64,000 nt of DNA from Basidiobolus meristosporus CBS 931.73 (Eukaryota; Basidiobolomycota; Basidiobolomycetes; Basidiobolales; Basidiobolaceae): contig MCFE01000012.1 in the NCBI GenBank assembly GCA_002104905.1, positions 1-64,000 on the forward strand. Direction: 5' to 3'. Positions 23,978-36,599 of this stretch are shown piece by piece. The notes under the pieces are model-generated. The model was not told the origin of the DNA, did no database searches, and saw only the letters and a program-made list of their open reading frames with translations. A program made the position numbers and the translations under genes. Within the stretch, counting starts at the first letter, position 1. Every line of letters begins with the position of its first letter.

Positions 23978-26143
23978 TTACTTGAGCAAGCTAATTTTAG
24001 CTGATAGCTTGGTTGGCTCACTGAGAAGATAGACCAATTCACGGGTATCAACGGAATCCAACAAACGAACTGTAACCTTGGATGGCTCTGGGATTCCCAG
24101 GCTCTTGACAACGGGGAAGAGTTTGGAGCCCAATTTTTGTTTACGCTCAGCCTCGGGTTTAGTTGCCAACTCAGACACGAGTCTCTCGCTTTCCGGAGAG
24201 AGCGTAAATTGAGCATCACCGGTATTATTGACAGAACTGGCCTTGACTATATCCAAAGCCCTCTTTGCCTCAACGACCTTTTTAGAAAGGTATTCTGGGT
24301 TGAAGAGGATCTGTGCGCGTTCAATGCGAGGCAAACCAAGCAACAGTTGAGCGATTTCTTCCGTGTCCTCCTTTTGGATGGAGGCAACTAGCTGCAGAAC
24401 CTTCTGTTTCTCGGCCTCTGGGCTACACTGCTCAACCAATTCACCTTGGTTGACGGACCAGCTACCGTTGGATAGATTTTTGCGGGCTTCAATGGCCTTT
24501 TCTTCCAGAGCCTTAGGATAAGAAAGAAGGAATACAAGATCATCCATTTTGAAAGTGAGCAGGGCCTCAACTACTTTGGAGAAGTCCTGTTCCTCGATGG
24601 AGTCAAATTTCTTCAACTGAGAGGTGATCCTAGAGCCAAGGATACTGTTTCTGGTCTCAACAGTAAAGGATGAAAGAAGTGAGGGATCCAACTGGACTTC
24701 TCCATTCCCGACAAATGCAGTATCCTCCATCTTACCGGTGGAGGAGTCACTGCCGTAAGTGGCGGCAAGTCGGGCTTCACGGATACTCTTGGGTTCAGCA
24801 ATGCAAACGGTGATACATTTGGAACGAATAGGGCGTCCGTCTTTCTCGGCCATCGCTCTAGCGGCATCCTCGGGATTACGGAAACTGACGAAACCGAAGC
24901 CCTTCGATTTGAAGGTTTTCTCGTCCATCATGACTCGAGCACTGATGATGTGTCCAAAGCTTTGGAACTCGTAGAAGAGGTCGGAGCTCTTGACGGAGGG
25001 ATCCAGGTTTTTGATATACAAGTTGGAAGGATCAAGGCCCGCACTCTTACTGGCCTCAACACTACGGATATCATTGGTCTCGACAGGCTCTGCTTGAGCG
25101 TAGATGGAGCTGCCACTATTGAATGCGCTAGGTTCGGATGTGGCGTACTCAGAGGCTTGAGAACCCACGTCTTTATTTCCTTGAGATGGAGGAGTAAAGA
25201 GATCGAAAGAAAGACCAGGACGTCCACGCAGGCTGCCACTGCTAACGGAACCAACTCTCAGTGAACTGCTAGGTGTTTTTCCGGTCTTTTTATCACGAGG
25301 GACATACTGGGTCAAGGTGCTAAGAATACAGAATACAGAGTTAGTATGGACCAAGCGACTAGTTTCATGAATCACCACAATGCACATACATAGCACAGCC
25401 TTTGTATTCAGCGCCATTCTGCAGAAAGGAAAATGTTAGCTCAAACAGTAGTCCAGGGATCCCTCTCTTCCCCTTACCATTTTCTCGTAAGCGGTGTTGG
25501 TATCATCGGGATTCCAGTACTGGATCAGAGCGAAGCCACGGAATGTACCATTCTCGTCCATACCAAGTTTGCAGAGGTAGATGTGGCCAATCTCACGGAA
25601 CATACTGTAGATAGAAACTTCATCGGCTTCTGGGGCGACATGCTTAACCATGATGGTTTGGCAAGGAGGCTCCTGCTCGACTTTCCCAGAGTTGGGCTCG
25701 AAATAAGTGAGCCCCATGAGACCCTTGTGAGCCTTCATGTAGGTGTTGTTCATCGTGGCAAAGGCTCTTTCCGCTAAGGATGTCCTCAATGGTTAGCTTC
25801 TACACTATCCCAGCACCCTTATTGCATAATAAAAACCCCATACCCTCGATCGGTGTGAAGAACTCCAACATGCAACCAACTAAAGAGTTGGAGTGAGCAA
25901 CCCGGAAGCTAGATGAGGTGATGAAATTAGCGAGTAGACAAGTTATACAGCATACAGCATATAGTAATACCTTTTGGGGGGAGTGGTGCTGAACATAGCT
26001 TTCAAGTCGTCCAAGGCGGCAGTAACGGGGATAGTACGCACATAGAGGCGAGTTTCAGTGAAACTAGGAACACTTGGTGTCTTGGAAAGAGCAGACAAGG
26101 TTGCTGCGTCAAGGCCAGAGAGTGTGCTAGCTTTAGTAGCCAT
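23978..26143 (-). CDS. Rrm4-like RNA-binding protein: three RRMs plus three MLLE-like modules
   Basis: Four exons (25971-26143, 25478-25784, 25390-25418, 23978-25319) give 1851 nt, or 616 aa. RRM1 at about residues 31-95 has RLYVRTIP but a degenerate RNP1. RRM2 at about 99-175 has IMVKHV and RGFALIQY. After a Ser/Gly linker, RRM3 at about 268-345 has LYIKNL and KGFGFVSF. The C-terminal third has three MLLE/PABC-like repeats; the last, at about 560-616, reads LGSKLFPVVKSLG, then KVTVRLLDSVDTRELVYLL, close to the poly(A)-binding protein PABC domain. Three RRMs with three C-terminal MLLE-type modules is the architecture of Ustilago maydis Rrm4, which carries mRNA on moving endosomes. A fourth RRM as in Pab1 is absent. 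Transport role is inferred. Confidence 0.85.
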
Positions 26144-27620
26144 CTTAATATTAAATATAGTAAGTAAAGGATAAAAGTTAAAGGAAGAAGAGGTGGAAGA
26201 AAAGTTTAGCTAAACCAAGTTTAATATCAGAAGTCGAGAGGGTTCCAATGCATTCAAAATTACCCTCTATGTGCCCTGGGCCATTGGGTCAAAACAGGTA
26301 TTTGCATAGTGAGAGATGCGTTGGATTCTGTGTCAGGGGAAGGGCGAAAAGTGCGTTACCTTTGATGATTGGAGAAAAGTTGAACAGTAAATATGGGTGG
26401 GTGTACATAGGTCACCAGTGACGGGTAAAATGACCCAGGAAGTAACATGCAAGTCTAAGCCAGCTGGTAAGAAACGGATCTGGTTGATGGTAAATGAAGT
26501 GCAAAGAAAAGAATTACAAAACAGGTAACTCAAATAATATTTATGCAACAAGTTTTGATCGTTGATGAATTAACAGTACGAACTAACGAATGAGTGGGTG
26601 AGCTCCAAAGGGGAGTGCAAAATCAATATTAAGTAAATTAAGGAAACGAATAATGATTGGACCATTCAGTTGCGTTGTTACGTGATGTGATTTGGAGGGA
26701 CCACATGACTTTCTAAGCCATTTATTACTCCGGTAGAAATCACTTGCAAACAACTGAATATGCCTACGGCTTTACATTTTCCAGAAGAGATGGGTATCAC
26801 TCCTCGGCTATGGTTGCTGGTTCCGAACAATAAGATATTGCGGACGTATCTGCTCTTAGCTTATGGCCTTTGTATACATTTCATGTTACACGATGCTAGA
26901 ATTGCTCAAGTGCGCAATTAGGGTGCGCGATCTTTATGTGGAAAAATATCGTTCTGGATTCATCAGCAATATCAGACGGCCAGATTGAATGGCATTGTGC
27001 ATTATCGAACTGGTGTTTCCTCACTTCTATCACAATCAATCATTATTGATATGAAAATTTTCCATTCCGACTGATAGCGGGAGTAATCATGAAGATTGGC
27101 ATGCAGAATACTGAAAATGGTCGAAGACCAATGATATATGTGGCGTATGAATACACTTCCATCTTTGTTTTGAAACAAAGCGGTAGTACTTGATGATAGA
27201 TGCTCCACAAATACCATTGACAACTTTGAATTAACCAGCACTGCTCTATTATCAAGCAATCAATGAGTGGAGGTGATGTTCATCTCATCAGTAGCTATTA
27301 GCTATCAGCCATCAACTATATCATCACATAAATAGATAAACCAAGTATAAGCAAGGCTATTCGCCTATTCGGTATCTGGACAAGCGATTCGTAGATAGGT
27401 TTCTGGCCATGATTTTGGTGCAAATCAGTGTGGTCGCCATCTTCGGTGATAGTTAACCTTTCATGGGTTAACCATGATATGAAATTAATAGTTCAAAATA
27501 TCAATCACCGCTTCTTGTATGTATTGATATTGGCAAGTCACAGATAAATCAGTGCAAAGTTATTGATTGTAGCTATATAAGCAGTACAATACCTCTCGAA
27601 AGTCATCAACCACTACAACG
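26144..27620. other. Spacer upstream of the Rrm4-like gene
   Basis: About 1.5 kb with no supported gene. The right end carries the likely promoter of the small secreted ORF at 27621. Confidence 0.4.
27574..27580 (+). promoter_or_regulatory. TATA box of the small secreted ORF
   Basis: TATATAA, 41 bases upstream of ATG 27621, with a short CA-rich leader (CATCAACCACTACAACG) between. The layout suits a strongly expressed short-leader gene. Confidence 0.45.
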
Positions 27621-27791
27621 ATGAAAATTTCCATTGCTATCCTCTTTCTCGCTCTCACCAATATGAGCAATTGCCAAGTAGATGTCGCATCTGCCTCCCA
27701 GGACCCAGAATTTGTCACTCATGTGTCTACCCGGTATGTTACTCTTGGCCAACTTCTCCCTGCACCAACTGGGATCATTGGACGCGACTAA
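27621..27791 (+). CDS. Small putative secreted peptide (56 aa)
   Basis: Starts MKISIAILFLALTNMSNC, a clear signal-peptide pattern (Lys, hydrophobic core, small polar end), followed by about 38 residues without cysteines beyond the leader. The frame ends at TAA 27789. A GTATGT inside the ORF (27734) could be a donor, in which case the true C-terminus would differ, but I found no in-frame downstream exon. No homologue is recognised. A TATA box lies upstream. Confidence 0.45.
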   Translation: MKISIAILFLALTNMSNCQVDVASASQDPEFVTHVSTRYVTLGQLLPAPTGIIGRD

Positions 27792-28822
27792 ACAATATGA
27801 ATGCAATTTCCTCCCATTTTTTGCGCGGAATCTCTAATGCTATTAAGAATAAATGCTCATAACCAATTCGCGATTAGCCTGATACATAATGTTCCTGGTA
27901 TTATAGGTGGATCTGAACCGCTTTAACACATTCCATTAAGTGGCGATCCAGAATATTCGAGTACGATAGAATTGAAAATTTGTCCCCTCAAATACCCCAA
28001 TTGGCCCACGTCATCACGAAAATCGCCGCTTGCGAAATACATCGGGTGTTCCGGTTTTGAAAAGATAAACAGCCGAAATATCAGCTGTTGGAATTTTTCC
28101 ACCGTAACCTCGCTTGTAACAGGTGTTGTTTGGCTGCCAGTGCCATAACAGCGTATATACGAGCGTAGAGTAAACATTCCTCAATGCCACGCTCTCACAT
28201 CTAGCTGAATTTTATTCGGTTTCGAGCAGTTCGTCGTCATATTGATCTAACGGATATATGACCGGGTAATTGAAGGACATTCGACCTTTACTCAGCAGCC
28301 AGAAATCCGTTTATTCCACTTGTTGTTTACTTGAGCAACAAGGAAGGTATTGTGCTCAAAACATAAATTAGCTGATGAGTATTTCGAAACTTTTCGTGCT
28401 TCATATAATGGTAGTGTATTGCAACGGCTGACACGATATCAAGAGCTTTCTACAGATAAATCGATTAGGAAATACTCTTAGAGTCAATAGTTTGTTTATT
28501 ACAACAGAGTCGAATGAACGATATATATTTCTCAAGTAAAGGCGAGCTGGATTTTATTTTGTTATTTAGCTCGCTATCATGTCGCTTTATTTGATGCTAT
28601 AATGCAAGATTTAGTTCACATTATTGATGAATTTGTTAATACATTTGGGGTTGAAAAGTTAAGCCATCATAAGTAATTTATTATCATCACCTAACGATTC
28701 ACTCACTGGAGAAGTAATTTGATGTAAAATGGATATTAGCTTCAGGTTATAGCCATGGATATGCCGCCTCCACGACATGGTTGGTGTGTGTGTGTGTGTG
28801 TGTGTGCAAACAGACTCCCTCG
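27792..28822. other. Spacer with a GT microsatellite at its right end
   Basis: No supported gene. The sequence is AT-rich. Confidence 0.4.
28784..28806. repeat. (GT)n microsatellite
   Basis: About 11 uninterrupted GT units directly downstream of the DUF202-like gene. Confidence 0.95.
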
Positions 28823-29248
28823 TTACAACGACAACATGAAAGCCAACAGAAAACCATAGGCTGGGAGTACCACTAAGGTGGTCGCTACCGTAAAATTCCC
28901 ACTGGTTTTAAAGGGAATGCTAAGGTCTAGATCGCGACCAAAGCTACGTCGTCTCAAGGTACCCAAGACTAACATCCCAATGCCCATTGCGATATATACC
29001 AAGCCTATCTTGTAGAACTCGCTGGTGAAGACTCGGAGAATGATTACACCCGAACCAAAGGCACTTAAGGCTGAACGCCAGTAAGCTCCATCAAAAGTAC
29101 GTTCGCGAGCTATTTAAACAACGGTTTACTTTTGGGACCGCTTTTCTGAAAAAAACTCATAAAAAGTAGATATTGTCGGAAGCTTACCTCTAACTTCCAG
29201 TAACTCATCGTCCGTGAGGCCAGATAGTGCTTGTACATAGTTTGTCAT
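28823..29248 (-). CDS. DUF202-like small membrane protein
   Basis: Two exons (29188-29248, 28823-29109) encode 115 aa. The start is MTNYVQALSGLTDDELLEVR; exon 2 opens ARERTFDGAYWRSALSAFGS, the charged Arg-Thr-Phe plus Ala/Gly-rich signature of the DUF202 (YidH-like) family. It continues with YKIGLVYIAMGIGMLVLGTL and RRRS, and a last helix VATTLVVLPAYGFLLAFML. Three membrane segments are visible. The role of this family is not established. The intron is about 78 nt with donor GTAAGC. Confidence 0.7.
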
Positions 29249-29624
29249 GGCTGCTCTCAAGGAAAAAACGACTACTCAAAATGGCTCAAGAAGGTTAAAT
29301 ACTGGCCAAAGCAAACAAATTATCCATCCATCTTCCATTTTGCACATGGCCAGGCCGGATATGGTATTGAAGGTGAATCATACAGGAATTCATCCTATTT
29401 GCCAGTTGTTTCAGCATTATAAAGTTTTATGGTGCAAGGTTTCGGGGCCAGTCATATTTGCCGCACCTGAGAAACCATTTGACCCAATTCATGATGAATA
29501 TAACAACAATGGTTAAGGTAATTGATGATTAATATACATTGCTGCATCCTTTTTATTAGGCTCAGGGTGCAATCAAAGAAAATACTCTATACGATCCCTT
29601 TTCTCAAGCAAAAGGTAAAAGAAT
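29249..29624. other. Spacer between DUF202-like and UPRT genes
   Basis: 376 bases with only short plus-strand open frames antisense to nothing recognisable; no feature supported. Confidence 0.4.
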
Positions 29625-30358
<734 letters not shown>

Positions 30359-30905
30359 TTTGATGTTGATTAAAAGCGAAGAGAAGTATGAAGGAATGGG
30401 GACTTTCTTCCGTCATAAGTCATACCACCGATATTTATAAGATTTCCCTGACATGATGTTGCGTACCAGGATATTTTTTTTCTTTTGCTATCACCAGAGA
30501 CGCGATGTAATTGGCCGGATGGATCATGACGAACTGGGGTATTTATTTCCAATTGTTCTGCTAGATTAATACGATTGCAGTTGGATGCAAAACCAGTTCG
30601 GAATACATTATCTGCTTGCTGGGGAAAAGCTTAGAATTCATCAGGTAAGGAAAGAAGTTTGTGTTTGCTCCGTTAACCGCCTATATCTGGTTATTGCAAG
30701 GCGAACATACGGGTAGACAACCTATCCAAGTCAAATATGTATTCTATTATAGATCAAGCATGCATGAAATAACGGAATCAGGGCTATCACAATTGGAAAC
30801 CACCAAATTCGAGTACGCCCTAGACCGATTATGTATTTCCATTTTGATCCTTCAAAATGTTGCCATTTTTAACTCGAAGGCTTTATCTCGTTTTTGGTGC
30901 AGCCA
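30359..30905. other. Divergent spacer upstream of UPRT
   Basis: 547 bases; an ATG-led frame MLPFLTRRLYLVF at about 30857 overlaps the next gene in another frame and could be its first exon, but no splice joins them convincingly. Confidence 0.35.
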
Positions 30906-31397
30906 ATGGCCACATCAGTTACCGAGTTGGTAAGATGTTTTGGAATGCAAGGCATGCCACACGCCATCAATAAATTTGTGTCAACACTTGAAGTGGTCTT
31001 CTGGGTTCCTGGTAAAAATATATTCTCTTCAAAAGGTCTTACAGAAGGTGCAAAAAAATTCGTGAACGATGGTGCCCAGACACCCATCGGATCGGTATTA
31101 ATTAGTGGAGTTTCATGCCGTGCAACGACTGTGAGTAAAGACGAAGAATTCGGTTATCTCGGATCGCTGCTATGGAGTATCGGAGCTGAGCCGAATGTCG
31201 CTCTCCCCAGCAAGGATCAGTTAGGATCGGTTGGGTTTGGTCCGAGAAGTTTTTTACCGATAGAAAATGTTTCAACGACAGCTATTGGATTATCGGTGAA
31301 ACCATACAATTCACACTTGTGCATAGTGTATTCAATATTACGGCCCACATATCAAGAGCTCAGAAGCTGCATTCATACTAGGGTGATTCATGAGTGA
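30906..31397 (+). CDS. Hypothetical protein, about 163 aa
   Basis: Open frame from ATG 30906 (MATSVTELVRCFGMQ), preceded by an acceptor-like GGTGCAG, so an upstream exon may exist. Contains FVSTLEVVFWVPGKNIF and a Gly-rich LGSVGFGPRSFLPIEN stretch. The composition is protein-like, with no recognisable domain. Confidence 0.4.
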   Translation: MATSVTELVRCFGMQGMPHAINKFVSTLEVVFWVPGKNIFSSKGLTEGAKKFVNDGAQTPIGSVLISGVSCRATTVSKDEEFGYLGSLLWSIGAEPNVALPSKDQLGSVGFGPRSFLPIENVSTTAIGLSVKPYNSHLCIVYSILRPTYQELRSCIHTRVIHE

Positions 31398-31664
31398 ACG
31401 AAACCGCCTCGTGGAGAGGTCATTTTCTATAGGTTTAAGGTGCTTTATTGCAATAACGAAAGATAAGTGTGATAAACGTGAGGAAGCAAAAAGAGTGGTT
31501 TCAAATAACTCGGAGAATATGTGATATCCTTGGATAATCAAGTAGTAAGAATGGATTGGAGGCTGATGCTTACTTGCGGGAGTTTTCCAACTTAGGTTGA
31601 GGTTACGTAAAAGGTCAGGATATTACCAATCTAATTTTATGTTACAAGACGAACATTGTCGGGC

Positions 31665-32207
31665 TTAGGAAGAGGCAGTGGCAGTCCCGTTACCATTGGC
31701 AGATCCAGAGTTTGAGAAGCGCTCTTTGATATTTTTTGCGGTGTTTTGAACTGGGGTAACAACATTCTGGTTGAGGCTGTCAAGAACCTCGTTTGTTGGG
31801 GCCTTCACGATTGGGAACTTGGCCTCAATGAAATCCAGCGAGCGGCAGCCTAACTCATCAACTTTAGAGATGGGCCCTTGCAGACGGGCTTGATAGGGCT
31901 CAGAAAGCTTGTAGAGGCTATTCGCAGCATTTTCAACTGTGGTAGCTACTTTGTTAATATACTTGGCATTAGGATCGTGTACATATGAGGAAACCAATTC
32001 GATTCCGTCGTGAACTAAGGGAATAGAGATGACACGCTTGACAAATCCTGGCTCTTCCTCTTTGTGAGAGCCATTCGTTCCGTTCTGGGGTTTGCCGTTA
32101 TCGACATTGGAAGAGTCGTCAGACAATTGCTGGTCGTTTCCTTGATCTTGGTTTTTGATGGCGGCGTTGTTATTTTCCTGGCTAGAGTCTTGCGAGATGG
32201 CAGGCAT
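31665..32207 (-). CDS. Perilipin-family lipid droplet protein
   Basis: Single exon, 180 aa, stop at 31665 and ATG at 32207. The first 52 residues are Asn/Gln/Asp-rich and disordered. Then come FVKRVISIPLVHDGIELVSS and YVHDPNAKYINKVATTVENA, amphipathic repeats, and the fungal perilipin signature DELGCRSLDFIEAKFPIVKA, then PTNEVLDS. Perilipins (for example Metarhizium MPL1, yeast Pet10) coat lipid droplets and limit lipolysis. It lacks any membrane-spanning segment, as expected. Confident in family, not in detailed role. Confidence 0.85.
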   Translation of the reverse strand: MPAISQDSSQENNNAAIKNQDQGNDQQLSDDSSNVDNGKPQNGTNGSHKEEEPGFVKRVISIPLVHDGIELVSSYVHDPNAKYINKVATTVENAANSLYKLSEPYQARLQGPISKVDELGCRSLDFIEAKFPIVKAPTNEVLDSLNQNVVTPVQNTAKNIKERFSNSGSANGNGTATASS

Positions 32208-35126
32208 GGCGATTAAGTATGATACGGTGGGTCCTTAAGTGGTTGGGATTTAGAAAGCCTGACAACAATTATCAAGCTCTTTATAGATGCTGAATTGGAG
32301 ATATTTACTAGGGTCTTGAAAGCCACTGGTTGGCATGAGTAAGAGCAGAGGTAAGGGAATGATGAAACATGAGTTTATCCATCAAGAAGTTACATTTAGC
32401 CGCACACTCACCACAGAAATAGCTAGTTTTTGTGAGAAATTCCGTCACTTTCATAATTGAAACCTGTATATTGATGGGGTTTTTTTACATATGCCTTTCT
32501 TTACATCTATTCATTGCCTCATTCGTGTGCTGCATCACCATAACTCTTTTGATTTTGTATGGGTTATATATTTCAAATTAGCAAATTATCTTGATCATAC
32601 CGGCGAGCGTAATGCTCTTCGATGGTTTCTAAAATCTAAGCCACCAGTGTTGATATTCATGTGTAAATTGGCATTTATAAAAATAGAATCAACTATATAT
32701 GTACAAGAGAGTATTCTATATGTGATCTGTAGTAGACTGATGAATTGGAGCATGATATGTCCCACAATACCAGCTGGTGAACTCATATCTTACTGAAGCG
32801 ACCCCGAGAATGGGGTGATCAAAAGATGTCTGGGGGGCGAGATATAGCCACCTCGTTACAGCTATAAGGGTGAGTGTTTGTAGGTGGCATAGTGAAGTAG
32901 TATGCCATGGCGCTTGGACATTCACGGATGCTTGTCTGCAGTAACAAGCGACATGTGTTGAAGACTTGTTGGCTTATAGCCAAATTCAAGCGCTATTTTG
33001 AAACCAATCGAAGAGGTTAGTTAGGTCCTCCTGGAACAGTGTGGCTGATTCGATTCGTTTCACCAACTACACTGATGTTTCAGCTGATGATGCTTGCTTT
33101 GCGTGTATAATTTCAAAAAAGGGCGGCTGAGGTTCGGAAAAGATAGTTGTTGATCTAGTAGATTGAGGCTTATAAGGAACATCAACTCTCTTTTCCCTTG
33201 GCGTTACTCGAGGTGAGTGACTCCGCCATGAACAGTTTTGCTTGCTCGCAACTGCGCATAATTTCCAGCTCAGTTATGCACCCATCCATGCATGATACAG
33301 CATTACATGTGTACCATGAATGTAAACCTTTAGTATGCATATGAATCATATTTATAAGGAGTGGGCGATTTTTTGGATCTTGAGGTACTGATGGATTATC
33401 ATATGAAAGCACGGGTGCATACGTGCAAAAACCAGGAGCCGAGTTTATGACTTGACCATATAAGGATTCGAAAGTCACTAAGATTGGTGATATCCCTGTC
33501 TTACATAATGTGTAAACAGGTAGAGCAATTTAAACTTAGTGGGATGCAGCACTTGGACGATGTGAGGTCGCGACTTGAATCTGATATTTTTGTGAGCGGC
33601 AAATCGTCCCTAGCGGGATATTCCACGAGAAACTCTAGTTTTGGGGTCGAGAATATTCCTTCACATCATTTGAAATATTGAACAACGAAGGCCACTTACA
33701 GTCCAGTATATCGGGATATCGTGTATACAAATCATACAACAAGGTTCCAGAAGTGAACTCAGAGGTTCCTCTAAAGCTACCATGGTGTAATGGTGGATAA
33801 TTGAATATATCCAATTGCCATTACTTTTGGTGTCATGTGTATTCGTATCAAAGAGGTAGGCAAGCATACGTACAGTAGCATAGTATTAGTGAGATTATGA
33901 CTACGGCACCCAATTAAGTACGATGGCTCTATTTTAGTCTACTTGTCTGTATTCTATCACTTACTAGATAATACCTTTAGTCCCTGGCTGACGCAACAGC
34001 GTGCCCAAATTACAAGTCTTCAGTTCCAGCACCTTTGGCGATAAGCTGAAAGGGTCGCTCTTATCGCAGATACTGCTATATCAGAGATTAACGATTACTA
34101 TCCTGTTAATTCTGGGACTTGAAATTCGTTATCAACTCGATCTATCGTTGATCTGCAATGGAGACTAATTTATTATTGTACATGGACATCAATCTCGAAA
34201 GTTGATTCCGGAGCATATCCATATTAATCCTGATGCACTGTACAATAGGGTGGCTTATCGTTATATAGGTATTGACTAATGCTAAGGATGTGCACTATTT
34301 CTCATAAAACGTTGTCATGTCGTGTGATTAATCATGCTTCCCAATAGTTTATCAATATATTCAAGAATTGGCTTGATATATTCAGTATATCTGCTTAACA
34401 TACAACTTCCCTAGATCAAACTCAAGTTAGGGCCACTACCAATATACAAAATCTTGCCTAAAGAAAGGCCGATCATGTTGAGGTCTCATTCCAAACCTTA
34501 CTTCCTCAAAAGGGGGCACCTTGAGCAGCCCATGGAATAGACCAACTAATCGCTAATCTTTTGGGAAAGCAGAGAATAGCACCTGGTTTGGGTAGTACAC
34601 GTACAAACCACCACTTGCCATTTGAATGCATCCAACATGCTTTTAGTGCTATCTAACCAAGTTTCCGTATTAGGAGAGTGCGGCGTAGATCTGTTGGATG
34701 TTAAAACTTCAGTATTCTCATCTACATACGAATCACACTACACTATAGAAGAGTAGGACGAATTCAAGTTGATCATGGTTTCATGGAAACAGAATAAGAG
34801 CATCGTAGGTAGCAACTGGCAGCATTGTTTTATGGGCGAATATCGTATTTTCTGAACATATATAATCTCTACACCAATTCGTTAAGGAGGGAATAAACAA
34901 CCTCTATGATTACTGACAAGTTGCTGCATATCGAACCGCCACCGAGAAAGAGAGCCAGGTATTATTACTAATCGCAGCATCACGTATGGTTTTCATTCTT
35001 TCATGATTCGGTAGGTTACTGAGAAAGAACTTATGGTTGGATGTATGGATGCATAAATATACAACATGATGGCGTATATAACAATAGCAAACAATATTGG
35101 TGTAGGAGGTATACCTATTCTTATTC
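32208..35126. other. Long spacer, nothing supported
   Basis: About 2.9 kb. Open frames at 32491-32796 (+), 33182-33478 (-) and 33484-33681 (+) show no domain, and I found no splice-consistent chain. AT-rich. Confidence 0.4.
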
Positions 35127-35850
35127 TCAATGTAGTTTTTGCTTTGATTTCTGTTGAGCCCCCGTTTGCAATTCTAGACGCTTGGCGCGGACTAGTAGCT
35201 GAGCTACTTGGGTGAGCAAAATAATCTGCGCAACAATTAGAAAGATCCCTAATCGAAGTATTAGGAGTGGAAATTACCAGAATCAAGCTTGCGTTGCAAA
35301 TGATGGGAATGGCGTATACAATGAGTATAAAGAAACCGTGTGAATCGAAGTAGTTGGCCACACTAAATTTGTCCCAGTATAAATCTCCCAGATAGTTAAC
35401 ATGCTCCGAGGAAGCAGCGAGTAGGACTATAAGGAGTTTAGCTGAGAGCGTAAAAGTAGTTGATCGTGGAATACTTACTAAGTGTGATCAGGAGAACAGT
35501 CAGTAAAGATGACCGTTTCTTCACTAAGAGTATAACGAGGAACGTTCCCACATGAAAAGTCAGGAGGGATAATATCCAATACTGGTTCCAATTTACCTAA
35601 ATGTCAATCGCAACGGTAAACCTCCTGCCCACTATTAGAACCTCAAAAAAATTGTCTATACCGCATAGAAGAAACGGCGAATATCCGCCATCAAGCCACT
35701 TCCCTGAAGGGGTTCAATTAGATTATGCTTGAGACGGGCCAGATACAAAGCAGGAGCTACATCACTGTTTGTTAGTGCTTGAGCATGCTGAGTAAAGCTG
35801 GACCTAAAGCTGTCCAGTGAATGCTCAATATGCTCCCATATGTAGTTCAT
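35127..35850 (-). CDS. TMEM18: TMEM18 homologue
   Basis: Four exons (35662-35850, 35479-35596, 35278-35441, 35127-35225) give 570 nt, or 189 aa. After a 63-aa N-terminal extension, the conserved part reads VNWNQYWILSLLTFHVGTFL, then a second helix, EHVNYLGDLYWDKFSVANYF, then DSHGFFILIVYAIPIICNAS. It matches human TMEM18 (TDWTEPWL..., YFDSRGMFISIVF). The last exon gives a basic helical tail KRLELQTGAQQKSKQKLH, like the KEKKRRRK tail of TMEM18. Three to four membrane helices are expected. TMEM18 sits in the nuclear envelope in animals. Reading past the donor at 35277 would wrongly extend the protein to 34993. Confidence 0.88.
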
Positions 35851-36599
35851 TTTACGTTCTCTACTACAAACTAGGCCTGAGGATAGCAAGAATTATGGTC
35901 TCGTAATGGTTGTCCAGGCTGATTTGTTGGATATTTAGCAAATTAATATAGAATTGCCTACCCAAAAGTATATAGCTTGATGATATCACCACGCAAGTCA
36001 TCCGACTTCAATAGCATCAACATAGGTGGTTTTAATATTGGCCAATTTTTCGGAATACTAATGAAGCATACATTAGCTGAATGAAGTCAGGCTTACATAC
36101 GCTTTGAGTGATATCAGTTACAAGCATATGTACTTTTAGCATCGAGAGAAAGACCCAGGCCCTAGAATGATTACTATTGCAAAACCGCCGATTAAATCAA
36201 ATTTGTCTTGAATCAAATGATAATGATATTTCAGAAGTTGACAAATGCTTATTTAAATATTATAGGGTTGTAGTGCTACTTTACCTCAAGAGCTCTATGT
36301 CAATTGGTGAATACTTAATTTAAGTTTTTTACTATACTCAAACTACTACCACATTCCTAGTTGCAATCAACTAGATTCCTAAGTCTTAGATGTAGTGCTC
36401 TCACAAGTCTCAAGTCAGTGTTTATCTTGCTGAAAATTATGTGCTTACCCCTAGATATTCCTTTGACTTGGTCACGGGATTTTAATTTTGTGACGGCCTT
36501 TGACAGGATCATTACAATTATTTTTCATAGGGTTAATGAATTATTGAATGTAAAAGTAGTATTTTTACTTTTACATGGTCTTGACATAGCAAACATGTA
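35851..36599. other. Spacer upstream of TMEM18
   Basis: AT-rich; no gene supported. Its right end may contain 3' remains of the copia-like relic. Confidence 0.35.

Noticed and set aside
24950-25264. Plus-strand ORF of 104 codons in the Rrm4-like gene
   Set aside because: It is antisense to conserved RRM3 and linker coding sequence and has no domain of its own.
31520-31535. ATATCCTT motif resembling a U12 donor
   Set aside because: It lies outside any supported gene and has no matching branch site or acceptor in frame.
34993-35277. Long minus-strand reading extending TMEM18 to 34993
   Set aside because: The frame runs through an intron. Splicing at 35277 to 35225 gives the conserved basic TMEM18 tail instead.
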